From the NCBI GenBank assembly GCA_944382025.1, contig CALWMQ010000018.1, positions 1-9,657 on the forward strand: a DNA stretch of 9,657 bases, given 5' to 3'. The DNA is from an uncultured Clostridia bacterium. GTDB taxonomy: Bacteria > Bacillota > Clostridia > Oscillospirales > Acutalibacteraceae. The notes under the pieces are model-generated. The model was not told the DNA's origin and did not search any database. It worked only from the letters and a program-made list of their open reading frames with translations. A program made the position numbers and the translations under genes. Positions 1-6,913 of this stretch are shown in pieces (within the stretch, counting starts at the first letter, position 1; the number at the start of each line of letters is the position of its first letter).

Positions 1-458
1 GCAATATCACTGAGGCAATAGGGGCATTTTTTGGTTACCGGAGCCGCGGGAACCTCCTCATGCTTTGTGCGCAGATCCGTCAGTTTATTGATCCCTTTAA
101 CCAGCAAGAAAATGACAAACGCCATGATGATGAAATCGATCACCGCGGTAATAAATGCCCCATAATTGAAGGTGGTGGCCCCCAGGGCCTTGGCAGCTTC
201 CAAGGAAACGCTGGCCTGCGCCTTGTCCACCCCTTCCGGCAGCTTCAGGATGACAAACTGGTCGTTAAAATTTACTCCTCCGGTCACCAGCCCTACCAGA
301 GGCATAATCAGGTCATTGACCACTGAGGTAACGATTTTCTGAAAGGCTCCGCCGATGATGACGCCTACCGCCAAATCGATAACATTTCCCCGCAAGGCAA
401 ATTTTTTAAACTCCTCCAGAAAACCGGCACCCTTTTTCTTCGCCTTTTCCCGATCCAT
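1..458 (-). CDS. mscL: Large-conductance mechanosensitive channel MscL (3' end cut by window)
   Basis: MscL is a homopentameric inner-membrane channel that opens under membrane tension and releases solutes during hypo-osmotic shock. The reading frame from ATG 458 to the window edge gives 152 residues and starts [10 protein letters not shown]. An amphipathic N-terminal helix ([20 protein letters not shown], about residues 13-32) leads into TM1. A periplasmic loop of about residues 60-85 follows, then TM2 ([18 protein letters not shown], about residues 100-117), which is the canonical MscL layout. The tail ends [11 protein letters not shown] CxxC in this position marks the Cys-rich C-terminal extension I recall from many clostridial MscL proteins, where a second CxxC normally follows; that would lie outside the window. 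A strong AAAGGAGGAG site lies about 7 nt upstream of the ATG, inside the end of the exonuclease gene. The gene begins 2 nt after the exonuclease stop, so it is probably co-transcribed with the alaS unit. Family identification is very secure; only the last residues are missing. Confidence 0.95.
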   Translation of the reverse strand, partial: MDREKAKKKGAGFLEEFKKFALRGNVIDLAVGVIIGGAFQKIVTSVVNDLIMPLVGLVTGGVNFNDQFVILKLPEGVDKAQASVSLEAAKALGATTFNYGAFITAVIDFIIMAFVIFLLVKGINKLTDLRTKHEEVPAAPVTKKCPYCLSDI

Positions 459-460
459 CC

Positions 461-1362
461 CTATGGCTCCTCCTTTGCTTCCTTCGGCGGGTCTGCTTGC
501 CCGGAAGCCTCCTCCGCTTCAGGCTTTACCCGCTCCGCTAGCCTCTTTTTAATCTCAATGCCCTCATATTTCTGCTTAAATTGAATCCTGCCGGTATAGT
601 CCTTTCCGCAGCCCGCACAGTGAAATTCAGCAAAAAAGGCCCGGTTTCGGAACTTCCACTCGCTGGTTCTCTTCAGATTCCGTCCGCAATTCTCGCAGGC
701 GAACCGCAATTCGCTGCGCTGGATCAAAGGACTGTCAATATCGCTTATAATCGTGGTTTTAAAGGTAATTCGGTCATAAAATTCCTGGTTGGCAGGCGAT
801 ACTGCCGCCTCAAAAGAGGCCGGCTCGAACACTTTCATCAGGATTTGCGCGGTCAATAGACTGTCGTCTAAGGCACGGTGCAGATCTGATCCCTCTTCGC
901 TGATACCCAAAGCCTCACAGGCACGGCTCAGCCCCATTTGCTGGGACATATCCGCTCCCATACGCCTTTGGGCATAGGCCTGAAGATCCAGATACGAGTG
1001 CATGAAGGGGATGGTCTGTTCCCCATAAAAAAAGCGGCAGTTCTCCATGAGTACCAACAGATCGGTAGTGCTCCAGGTCAACAGCACCGTCTTCCCGCTC
1101 CCGATCCATCGGCGCAGCTGGGAAACCGCCCTGAAAATGTTGTGCCTTCCTCTAATTCCTCATCCGTGATACTGGTGAGATTGGTGACGATCTCCGACAG
1201 CTTCTTGCTTACCACCGGCTTGATCACCGCATGGAACCGGCCGGTTATCTCAAGAGTATCATCCAGCTTCACCGCGCCAATCTCAATGATCTCATTAAAA
1301 TATCCATGGGCTTTTTTGGAATAGGCGCCGTTCCATTCCAAATCCATGACAATATAGGTCAT
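461..1362 (-). pseudogene. DEDDh-family 3'-5' exonuclease with C-terminal zinc-ribbon-like region, frameshifted
   Basis: This is a DnaQ/RNase T-like (DEDDh) exonuclease, a family that removes nucleotides from 3' ends of DNA or RNA with two metal ions; the substrate here is unknown. The N-terminal part begins MTYIVMDLEWN at ATG 1362 and carries the ExoI D-x-E (DLE). The rest, in another frame, reads AVSQLRRWIG...LLTWSTTDLL (ExoII Asp), then DLHRALDDS (ExoIII H-x4-D), and ends with two CxxC pairs (CENCGR and CAGCGK) and a charged tail. The frames do not join. The first runs into a TGA just after 1087, and the second has no start with a good ribosome binding site. Adding one base near the A-run at 1134-1137 (TTTT on the coding strand) would restore a single protein of about 300 residues with all motifs. 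The start lies 1 nt after the HIT stop, with no clear Shine-Dalgarno, so it probably relies on translational coupling. A true pseudogene, a homopolymer sequencing error, or much less likely a -1 frameshift remain possible; no classic slippery heptamer is present. Confidence 0.82.
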
Positions 1363-1363
1363 A

Positions 1364-1696
1364 TCAAGCCATTTCGCCCAGTTTCCCACCGGCCAGCACA
1401 TGGAAATGGAGATGGTGAACCGTCTGTCCGGCATCTTCCCCATTGTTGGTCACCACACGGAAATGGGGAATCCCCAGCTTCCCAGCCAGCTTGGGAATGG
1501 TTTCAAAAATATGGGCAATTACGTTGCTGTTTTCCGGCGTAACGGCGGCTGCGCCGGGAATATGCGCCTTGGGAATCACCAGAAAGTGAACCGGCGCTTT
1601 GGGCTCAATATCATAAAAAGCCAGGATTTCGTCATCCTCATAGATCTTCTTGGAAGGGATTTCCCCCGCAATTATTTTACAAAAAATACAATCCAT
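1364..1696 (-). CDS. HIT-family protein (histidine triad nucleotide-binding hydrolase, HinT-like)
   Basis: HIT proteins of the HinT branch are small homodimeric enzymes that hydrolyse AMP-lysine and other purine nucleoside phosphoramidates or aminoacyl-adenylates through a nucleotidylated histidine. The product is 110 residues, the normal size. It opens with the family hallmark CIFCKIIAGEIPSKKIYED, has DIEPKAPVHFLVIPKAHI in the middle, and ends with GQTVHHLHFHVLAGG, which contains the HxHxH triad. The chosen start, ATG 1696 (MDCIFCK), is the family-typical start and has a GAGAGGA-like site upstream; the frame stays open 15 codons further without support. It lies 70 nt after alaS and its TGA is 1 nt before the exonuclease ATG. 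HIT enzymes have been shown to act on aminoacyl-AMP, so sitting behind an aminoacyl-tRNA synthetase is suggestive, but a functional tie is my inference. Confidence 0.94.
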   Translation of the reverse strand: MDCIFCKIIAGEIPSKKIYEDDEILAFYDIEPKAPVHFLVIPKAHIPGAAAVTPENSNVIAHIFETIPKLAGKLGIPHFRVVTNNGEDAGQTVHHLHFHVLAGGKLGEMA

Positions 1697-1725
1697 AAAA
1701 CCTATCCTCTCTGTATGAGGGCAAA

Positions 1726-1759
1726 CCGCGGCAAACAGCACGGATACCGATTGCCGCGG
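1726..1759 (-). other. Intergenic GC-rich hairpin between alaS and the HIT gene
   Basis: The 70 nt between the alaS stop and the HIT start holds a perfect 9 bp inverted repeat, CCGCGGCAA at 1726-1734 and TTGCCGCGG at 1751-1759, with a 16 nt loop. On the coding (minus) strand it is followed only by TTTGCCC, not a true U-run. It may act as a weak terminator, a processing site or a 3'-end stabiliser that lowers downstream expression relative to alaS. A role is inferred; only the repeat is seen. Confidence 0.4.
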
Positions 1760-1766
1760 CCCCTGT

Positions 1767-4409
1767 TTATTTTTTCAACATAGCTTCCAGGATCTCATCC
1801 ACGCTGTTGATTGCGTCATCGACCTTGGACAGATCTTTGCCGCCAGCCATAGCGGAATCCGGCCGTCCGCCACCCTTGCCGCCGCAGATCTCCGCCACCT
1901 TACGCACAATATTGCCCGCATGAGCGCCCATTGCCACGGCTCCGGGTGCGCAATAGCACCCGAAAGACACGGTCCCCGCGTCCTCCACCATGCCCGCTAA
2001 TACCACTACCGCTTTGTCCAAATTCATATCCCGGCAGCGGTCACACATGGCGCGCACCGCATCCCCGCCTGTGCCGGTGAAAGCGGCGGAAATCACCTTG
2101 ATCCCAGCCACCTCTTTCGCGTTATCGAACAGTCCCTGAACCTTCTGCCCGGCCATTTGGGCTTTTACCGCCTCCAGTTCCCGCTGAGCGGTTTTCAGTT
2201 CGGCGGTCACCTGTACCGCCCGCCGCTCCAGATCCTCAGGCCCGTTAGCCTTCAGCGCTTCTGCCGCTTTCGCCAAACGGGTATGATAATCGTTCAACAG
2301 GGCCAAGACGTTGAAACCAGTCACGGCCTCAATACGGCGGACACCCGCCGCTACCGAGGTCTCAGAGACAATGTGGAACAGCCCCAGCATGGCGGTATTC
2401 TCCACATGGGTTCCGCCGCAAAACTCAATAGATACATCACCCATCCGGACTACCCGGACAATATCCCTATATTTTTCCCCAAACAGGGCCATCGCTCCCA
2501 ATTTACGGGCCTCATCGATGGGCATCTCTTTGACCACTACACTCAAACCCTTCAGGATCCAACCGTTCACCAGGTTCTCTACCTCTGCCAGTTCCTCACC
2601 GGTCAGGGCGGAAAAATGAGTAAAATCGAACCGTACCCGGTGTGGATCCACCAGCTGTCCCGCCTGCTCCACATGGGTACCCAATACCTGGCGGAGCGCC
2701 GCCTGCAGCAGATGCGCCGCGCTATGGTTCCGCATAGTAGCGCTCCGGACAGCCGGATCAACACTGGCGGTGATACGGTTACCGGTTTCCAGGCTTCCTT
2801 TTTCCATAAAGCCCAGATGCACCGTGACGCCACCAGGGCTTTTCTGGGTATCGGTAACCCGGAAAACCGAATCCCCCAGGGTCAACACGCCGGTATCCCC
2901 CACCTGGCCGCCGCTCTCTCCATAGAAGGAAGTCACATCCAGTACAATAGAGGCCTTTTCACCTTCAACAACCGAATCCGCAACTTCATCGCCTTTGAGA
3001 ATCGCCACGATCCTGGACGGCGTTTCCAGCAGGTCATAACCTACAAAACCGCCTACCATAAACTGCTCAATCACCGATGCGTTGGCCTTCCAGGCATCAG
3101 CCCCGGCGTCCTTCCGGGCAGCACGGGCGCGGGCACGCTGTTCCGCCATCAACTGATTGAACTGCTCCTCGTCCACATCCATTCCTTTTTCCTCCAGGAT
3201 ATCCCTGGTCAGGTCCACGGGGAAGCCATAGGTATCATACAGCTTGAAGGCATCGGCTCCGGACAGTTTCCCGCCCTGAACCACCGACAGCATCTGTTCC
3301 AGCAGGTTCAGGCCGCTGTCAATGGTTTTTTCAAAGGCCTCCTCCTCATTCCGAATCACTTTGATGATAAAATCCTTCTTATCCATCAGCTCCGGATAAG
3401 CCGACAGGTTTTCCTGTATCACCGTTTCGCATACCTGATACAGGAAGGGCTCATGGATTCCCAGCAGACGGCCATGGCGGGCAGCACGGCGCAGCAACCG
3501 GCGCAGGACATAGCCTCTCCCTTCATTGGAAGGCATAACCCCGTCCCCTATCATAAAGGTTGTGGAACGGATATGGTCGGTAATAACCCGCAAGGAAATG
3601 TCGGTCCGCTCACCAGTACCGTATGTGACCCCGGCAATTCGGCTGACATGCTTCATGATATTCTGGACAGTGTCCACCTCAAAAAGGTTGTTCACCCCCT
3701 GCATAATGCAGGCCAGACGTTCCAGCCCCATTCCGGTATCGATATTGGGATGATCCAGTGGCGTATAATTGCCGTTGCCATCGTTATCGAACTGGGTAAA
3801 TACCAGGTTCCAGAATTCCACATACCGGTCACAGTCGCAGCCTACACCACAGGTGGGAGAACCACAGCCGTATTCTTCGCCACGGTCGAAATACAATTCC
3901 GCGCAGGGGCCGCACGGGCCGGAACCATGTTCCCAGAAATTGTCCTCTTTGCCCAAGCGCACGATCCGATCAGGGGATACCCCTACTTCCTTGGTCCAGA
4001 TATCAAACGCCTGATCATCCTCCTGATAGATCGATACCCAGATCCGATCTACGGGAAGCTCCAGCACCTTGGTGCAGAATTCCCAAGCCCAAGCAGTGGC
4101 TTCATGCTTGAAATAGTCCCCGAAACTGAAATTCCCCAGCATCTCAAAATAGGTACCGTGACGGGCGGTTTTGCCTACACGTTCAATATCCGGGGTGCGG
4201 ATGCACTTCTGGCAGGTGGTAACCCGCTGGCGTGGCGGGGTGATCTCCCCAGTAAAATATTTTTTCATGGGGGCCATGCCCGAGTTGATCAGCAGCAGGG
4301 ATTTGTCGTTTTGAGGCACCAGTGGGAAGCTGGGCAGCCGCAGATGTCCCTTACTTTCAAAAAAGTTCAGGTATTTTTCGCGCAGGTCATTGAGTCTGGT
4401 CCATTCCAT
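1767..4409 (-). CDS. alaS: Alanyl-tRNA synthetase
   Basis: AlaRS is a cytoplasmic class II synthetase that charges tRNA-Ala with alanine and clears mischarged Ser/Gly-tRNA-Ala. The product is 880 residues, close to the family norm of about 875. The catalytic core includes LLLINSGMAPMKKYFTG, the motif 2 region with KTARHGTYFEMLGNFSFGDY, and motif 3 GMGLERL (about 226-232). A Cys-rich insertion (CGSPTCGVGCDCDRY, about 182-196) resembles clostridial AlaRS. The editing domain shows HSAAH (562-566) and CGGTH (664-668), its zinc and tRNA-deacylation residues, so editing should be intact. A coiled-coil stretch (about 730-760) leads to the C-Ala domain with the Gly-rich CGGKGGGRPDSAMAGG. ATG 4409 (MEWTRLNDLR) was chosen over the in-frame ATG 4454 because it matches the family start and follows AAAGGA; the upstream ATG has no good ribosome binding site. 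Expression is controlled by the T-box leader just upstream. Confidence 0.98.
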   Translation of the reverse strand: MEWTRLNDLREKYLNFFESKGHLRLPSFPLVPQNDKSLLLINSGMAPMKKYFTGEITPPRQRVTTCQKCIRTPDIERVGKTARHGTYFEMLGNFSFGDYFKHEATAWAWEFCTKVLELPVDRIWVSIYQEDDQAFDIWTKEVGVSPDRIVRLGKEDNFWEHGSGPCGPCAELYFDRGEEYGCGSPTCGVGCDCDRYVEFWNLVFTQFDNDGNGNYTPLDHPNIDTGMGLERLACIMQGVNNLFEVDTVQNIMKHVSRIAGVTYGTGERTDISLRVITDHIRSTTFMIGDGVMPSNEGRGYVLRRLLRRAARHGRLLGIHEPFLYQVCETVIQENLSAYPELMDKKDFIIKVIRNEEEAFEKTIDSGLNLLEQMLSVVQGGKLSGADAFKLYDTYGFPVDLTRDILEEKGMDVDEEQFNQLMAEQRARARAARKDAGADAWKANASVIEQFMVGGFVGYDLLETPSRIVAILKGDEVADSVVEGEKASIVLDVTSFYGESGGQVGDTGVLTLGDSVFRVTDTQKSPGGVTVHLGFMEKGSLETGNRITASVDPAVRSATMRNHSAAHLLQAALRQVLGTHVEQAGQLVDPHRVRFDFTHFSALTGEELAEVENLVNGWILKGLSVVVKEMPIDEARKLGAMALFGEKYRDIVRVVRMGDVSIEFCGGTHVENTAMLGLFHIVSETSVAAGVRRIEAVTGFNVLALLNDYHTRLAKAAEALKANGPEDLERRAVQVTAELKTAQRELEAVKAQMAGQKVQGLFDNAKEVAGIKVISAAFTGTGGDAVRAMCDRCRDMNLDKAVVVLAGMVEDAGTVSFGCYCAPGAVAMGAHAGNIVRKVAEICGGKGGGRPDSAMAGGKDLSKVDDAINSVDEILEAMLKK

Positions 4410-4502
4410 TATTCTTCGATCCTTTCCCAGGCCTAATCCGCAAGGCAAGGCCATTTTTCATCTGTAACGGGAAACCAAGCGCAGATGGGAAAACCGGTCC
4501 AC

Positions 4503-4536
4503 AAAAAACGCCCCCGTCCTGACATGGGACGGAGGC
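4503..4536 (-). terminator. T-box regulated intrinsic terminator upstream of alaS
   Basis: On the minus strand GCCTCCGTCC pairs with GGACGGGGGC across a 7 nt loop (one G-U pair), and the stem is followed by a run of six T after one G. It lies immediately after the T-box core, as expected for the terminator that competes with the antiterminator helix. Full-length alaS mRNA would be made only when uncharged tRNA-Ala prevents this hairpin from forming. Confidence 0.92.
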
Positions 4537-4743
4537 TCCGTGGTACCACCCAACTTGCGCAGCTCATAGGCCGCGCCGCTTTGAGCCCTTAACGCAGGCG
4601 ATACGCCGCCGTTCCTCACGGCAGAGCTCCGGGATGGCTTCCTCTGCCCGCAACATAGACGGCCTTTCAGCCCGCCATTTCTGCGGGGTCGTCCTCTCTG
4701 CTTGTCCATTGGCAGGGGTTCATTCCCATCAAGGCTTCCCTTT
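4503..4743 (-). ncRNA. T-box riboswitch leader of alaS (alanine specific)
   Basis: T-box leaders bind uncharged tRNA directly. Pairing of the tRNA anticodon with a specifier codon and of its acceptor end with the T-box favours an antiterminator, so the synthetase gene is read only when charging is low. The minus strand between the alaS promoter and the gene carries the hallmark T-box core GGGTGGTACCACGG (about 4538-4551). Its 3' end overlaps the base of an intrinsic terminator. Further upstream are AGAGAG (the Stem I distal motif often seen) and a GAAGCCATCCCGGAG segment whose GCC (4636-4638) is an Ala codon and the likely specifier. GGACG-ACCCCGC and GCGGG-CTGAAAGGCCGTC could pair to form the upper part of Stem I. 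The family assignment is firm; exact helix limits and the specifier register are inferred by eye. Confidence 0.92.
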
Positions 4744-4749
4744 TCTCTT

Positions 4750-4778
4750 AGTATATGCCTGGCTTTGGATTTTGTCAA
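4750..4778 (-). promoter_or_regulatory. Housekeeping sigma-A type promoter of the alaS unit
   Basis: On the minus strand a perfect -35 TTGACA (4773-4778) and a -10 TATACT (4750-4755) are separated by exactly 17 bp. The predicted transcription start is near 4743, just ahead of the T-box Stem I region. No other good promoter was seen between here and mscL, so it may serve the whole alaS-HIT-exonuclease-mscL run. Confidence 0.88.
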
Positions 4779-4782
4779 TAGA

Positions 4783-5103
4783 CGGGATCATTTCCTTTCT
4801 GAAAAGTTATATATAATATTAAAAGCATTGCCAGCGGCTAATGGTGCGTTGGCGTGAGGCTTTTCCACTTACGTCAACGCCTGTCTTTCTCCTCCCCTGC
4901 TATAGGCAAACAGAAGGCAACGCTGCAATGGTATTGCCGAGTCACGGAATGCTAAGGAAAATCCTCCATCCGTCCGCAAACGGAAAATCCGACACGCCGA
5001 GCACATGGATTGGAGCCTGTTGCATATAACCTGTTGCTTAACGGGCACAATATCCCTCTCAGGAAACCAATACATATCAAAAACCATTCTCCGGCTCTCC
5101 CTA
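4783..5103. other. Divergent intergenic region without a recognisable gene
   Basis: About 320 bp separate the alaS promoter from the exporter promoter. Short open frames exist on both strands, but none has a convincing ribosome binding site or recognisable protein. Visible structure is limited to two copies of GGAAAATCC (4956-4964 and 4982-4990, 26 bp apart) and a CCTGTTGC direct repeat (5016-5023 and 5030-5037) within GTTGCATATAAC and GTTGCTTAAC. The latter share TTGCATAT with the palindrome at the exporter start site. No RNA gene was recognised. Confidence 0.5.
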
Positions 5104-5132
5104 TTGACAGAGCCCATCTCTCGGCTTATAAT
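5104..5132 (+). promoter_or_regulatory. Consensus sigma-A promoter of the ABC exporter-marR operon
   Basis: A perfect -35 TTGACA (5104-5109) and perfect -10 TATAAT (5127-5132) are spaced by 17 bp. The start of transcription is expected at about 5138-5141. Such an ideal promoter would be strongly on by default, which fits control by a repressor bound over the start site. It also rules out translation from the in-frame TTG at 5135, which would lie upstream of the transcript. Confidence 0.92.
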
Positions 5133-5134
5133 TC

Positions 5135-5146
5135 TTGCATATGCAA
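5135..5146. promoter_or_regulatory. Candidate MarR-family operator palindrome TTGCATATGCAA
   Basis: A perfect 12 bp palindrome, TTGCATATGCAA, begins 2 bp after the -10 box and covers the predicted transcription start. MarR-family dimers typically bind AT-containing palindromes of about this size over promoters of efflux genes and their own gene. The MarR-family gene at the end of the same operon is the obvious partner. A shorter related palindrome, TTTGCAAA (5155-5162), follows in the leader. The palindrome is directly seen; binding by this regulator is inferred. Confidence 0.6.
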
Positions 5147-5185
5147 TTGTTGGCTTTGCAAACGATGATTAAAGGTGGTTTTTCT

Positions 5186-6913
5186 ATGATCAAACGCCTG
5201 GTATCCTATTTAAGGCCTTACCGGAAGTATGCCATAGCTGCTATCCTCTGCGTGGCAGTGGAAACCATGTTTGAGCTGATCATCCCGCTGATCATGGCGG
5301 ATATTATTGATGTCGGCGTGAAATACGGCGATAAAACCTATATTTTTGAGCGTGGCGCCTTGATGGTGGCCTGTGCTTTGATATCCCTGCTGCTGGGTGC
5401 GGGTAGCGCTCGGTTTGCCGCCCTCAGCGGCCAAGGACTTGGCGCAGAACTGCGCAAAGCGGAATATCGGAAGCTCCAGAGCTTTTCCTTCGCCAATGTT
5501 GACCGGTTCCGTACCTCTTCCCTGATTACCCGGCTCACCGGAGATGTGACCACCATTCAAAACGCTGTCTGTACCGGTATCCGGCCAGCTTTCCGCGCTC
5601 CTGTTATGATGATCACCTCTATTGTCATGTCTTTTTTTATTAACGCCCAGCTGGCCATTGTATTCCTGATAGCTGCTCCCTTGTTGGGAGTGCTCCTGTT
5701 TCTCATCGTCAGTAAAGTGCGTCCGCTTTACTCAAAAATGCAAGGGGCCATTGACCGGGTCAATCGGGTTATCCAGGAAAACTTAACCGCTATCCGGGTT
5801 GTCAAAGCGTACGTACGGGAAGAACACGAAATCCAAAAGTTTACCGATGGAAACGATACTCTCCGGAACACCTCAGAACACGCTTTCCGGTTGGCGGCAC
5901 TGAATATGCCCGCTATGCAGCTGATTATGTACGCTACCATCCTCTGTATTCTTTGGTTCGGCGGACGGCTGACCCAGGTGGGCGGTATGGATGTAGGCGC
6001 ACTGACCGGATTCCTCAGCTATGTGCTGCAGGTTCTCAACTCCTTGATGATGATTTCCAACGTATTTATGATGCTGACCCGCGCCCTTGCTTCCGGTCAG
6101 CGTATCTTGGAAGTGATGGATGAAAAAATTACCCTGACCGATGACGAGGCCAAGGATGTATCCGTAGAACGGGGCGAAATCACCTTCGACCATGTGTACT
6201 TTAAATACAGCCCTGACGCCTCGGAGTATGTTCTTTCCGATATCTCCTTCCATATCCCTGCGGGACAGACAGTGGGCATTATCGGCCCCACCGGTTCCGC
6301 CAAAAGCACCCTGGTCCAGCTGATTCCCCGCCTGTACGATGCCACTGAAGGCACCGTGCTGGTAGATGGAAGGCCTGTAAAGGAATATCCCCTTCGTCAT
6401 CTGCGGGACGCTGTCTCCATGGTGCTGCAGAAAAATACCTTGTTCAGCGGTACTGTCCGGGACAATCTCCGCTGGGGCAAGGAGGACGCTACGGATGAAG
6501 AAATCCTGGCCGCCTGCCGCACCGCCTGTGTAGACGAATTCCTGGGCCGGCTGGAAAAGGGGCTGGACACCGAAATGGGCCAAGGAGGTGTCAATGTATC
6601 CGGAGGCCAGAAGCAGCGCCTGTGCATCGCCCGGGCAATCCTTAAACAGCCGCGGGTATTGATTCTGGACGATTCCACCAGCGCGGTGGATACCGCCACT
6701 GAGGCCAAAATACGCCAGGGACTGGCGGCAGCCCTCCCCGGTACCACTAAAATCATTATCGCCCAGCGCATTACCTCGGTAGCCCATGCCGATCAGATCC
6801 TCCTCCTGGACAACGGACGGATCAGCGCTATCGGTACTCATGAGGAACTGCTTCAAACCAACACTATCTACCAGGACATCTATCATTCCCAACAGGAAGG
6901 AGCGGGGTTATAA
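5186..6913 (+). CDS. ABC exporter half-transporter, degenerate-site subunit (BmrC/TM287-like)
   Basis: A type IV (ABC-B like) exporter half-transporter: an N-terminal six-helix membrane domain (about 1-310) fused to an ATPase domain (about 335-575), 575 residues in all. The ATPase has Walker A GPTGSAKST (367-375, with Ala where Gly is usual), a canonical signature VSGGQ (471-475), Walker B VLILDD with Asp496 in place of the catalytic Glu, and Gln527 in place of the H-loop His (IIIAQR). This pattern is that of the non-catalytic partner in heterodimeric exporters such as TM287/288 and BmrCD, so it should pair with the next gene product. ATG 5186 (MIKRLVSYLRPYRK) is preferred because AAAGGTGG lies 7 nt upstream and because the earlier in-frame TTG precedes the predicted transcription start. 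Its TAA overlaps the next ATG by one base. The exported substrate is not readable from sequence; drugs or lipids are typical. Confidence 0.95.
   Translation: MIKRLVSYLRPYRKYAIAAILCVAVETMFELIIPLIMADIIDVGVKYGDKTYIFERGALMVACALISLLLGAGSARFAALSGQGLGAELRKAEYRKLQSFSFANVDRFRTSSLITRLTGDVTTIQNAVCTGIRPAFRAPVMMITSIVMSFFINAQLAIVFLIAAPLLGVLLFLIVSKVRPLYSKMQGAIDRVNRVIQENLTAIRVVKAYVREEHEIQKFTDGNDTLRNTSEHAFRLAALNMPAMQLIMYATILCILWFGGRLTQVGGMDVGALTGFLSYVLQVLNSLMMISNVFMMLTRALASGQRILEVMDEKITLTDDEAKDVSVERGEITFDHVYFKYSPDASEYVLSDISFHIPAGQTVGIIGPTGSAKSTLVQLIPRLYDATEGTVLVDGRPVKEYPLRHLRDAVSMVLQKNTLFSGTVRDNLRWGKEDATDEEILAACRTACVDEFLGRLEKGLDTEMGQGGVNVSGGQKQRLCIARAILKQPRVLILDDSTSAVDTATEAKIRQGLAAALPGTTKIIIAQRITSVAHADQILLLDNGRISAIGTHEELLQTNTIYQDIYHSQQEGAGL

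Noticed and set aside
1087..1140. Programmed -1 frameshift in the exonuclease
   Set aside because: The junction has no X-XXY-YYZ slippery heptamer, and I know of no family member that uses recoding; an indel is the simpler explanation.
2157..4436. A 759-codon open frame on the plus strand opposite alaS
   Set aside because: It lies entirely antisense to a complete AlaRS, its translation resembles no protein I know, and it is rich in His, Gln and Pro as expected for the reverse strand of a GC-biased gene.
4841..5117. Short open frames on both strands of the divergent intergenic region
   Set aside because: No convincing ribosome binding sites, no family resemblance, and the minus-strand one overlaps the exporter promoter.
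5873..6892. A 339-codon minus-strand open frame inside the first ABC gene
   Set aside because: It is antisense to the conserved ATPase domain and has no recognisable motif or ribosome binding site.
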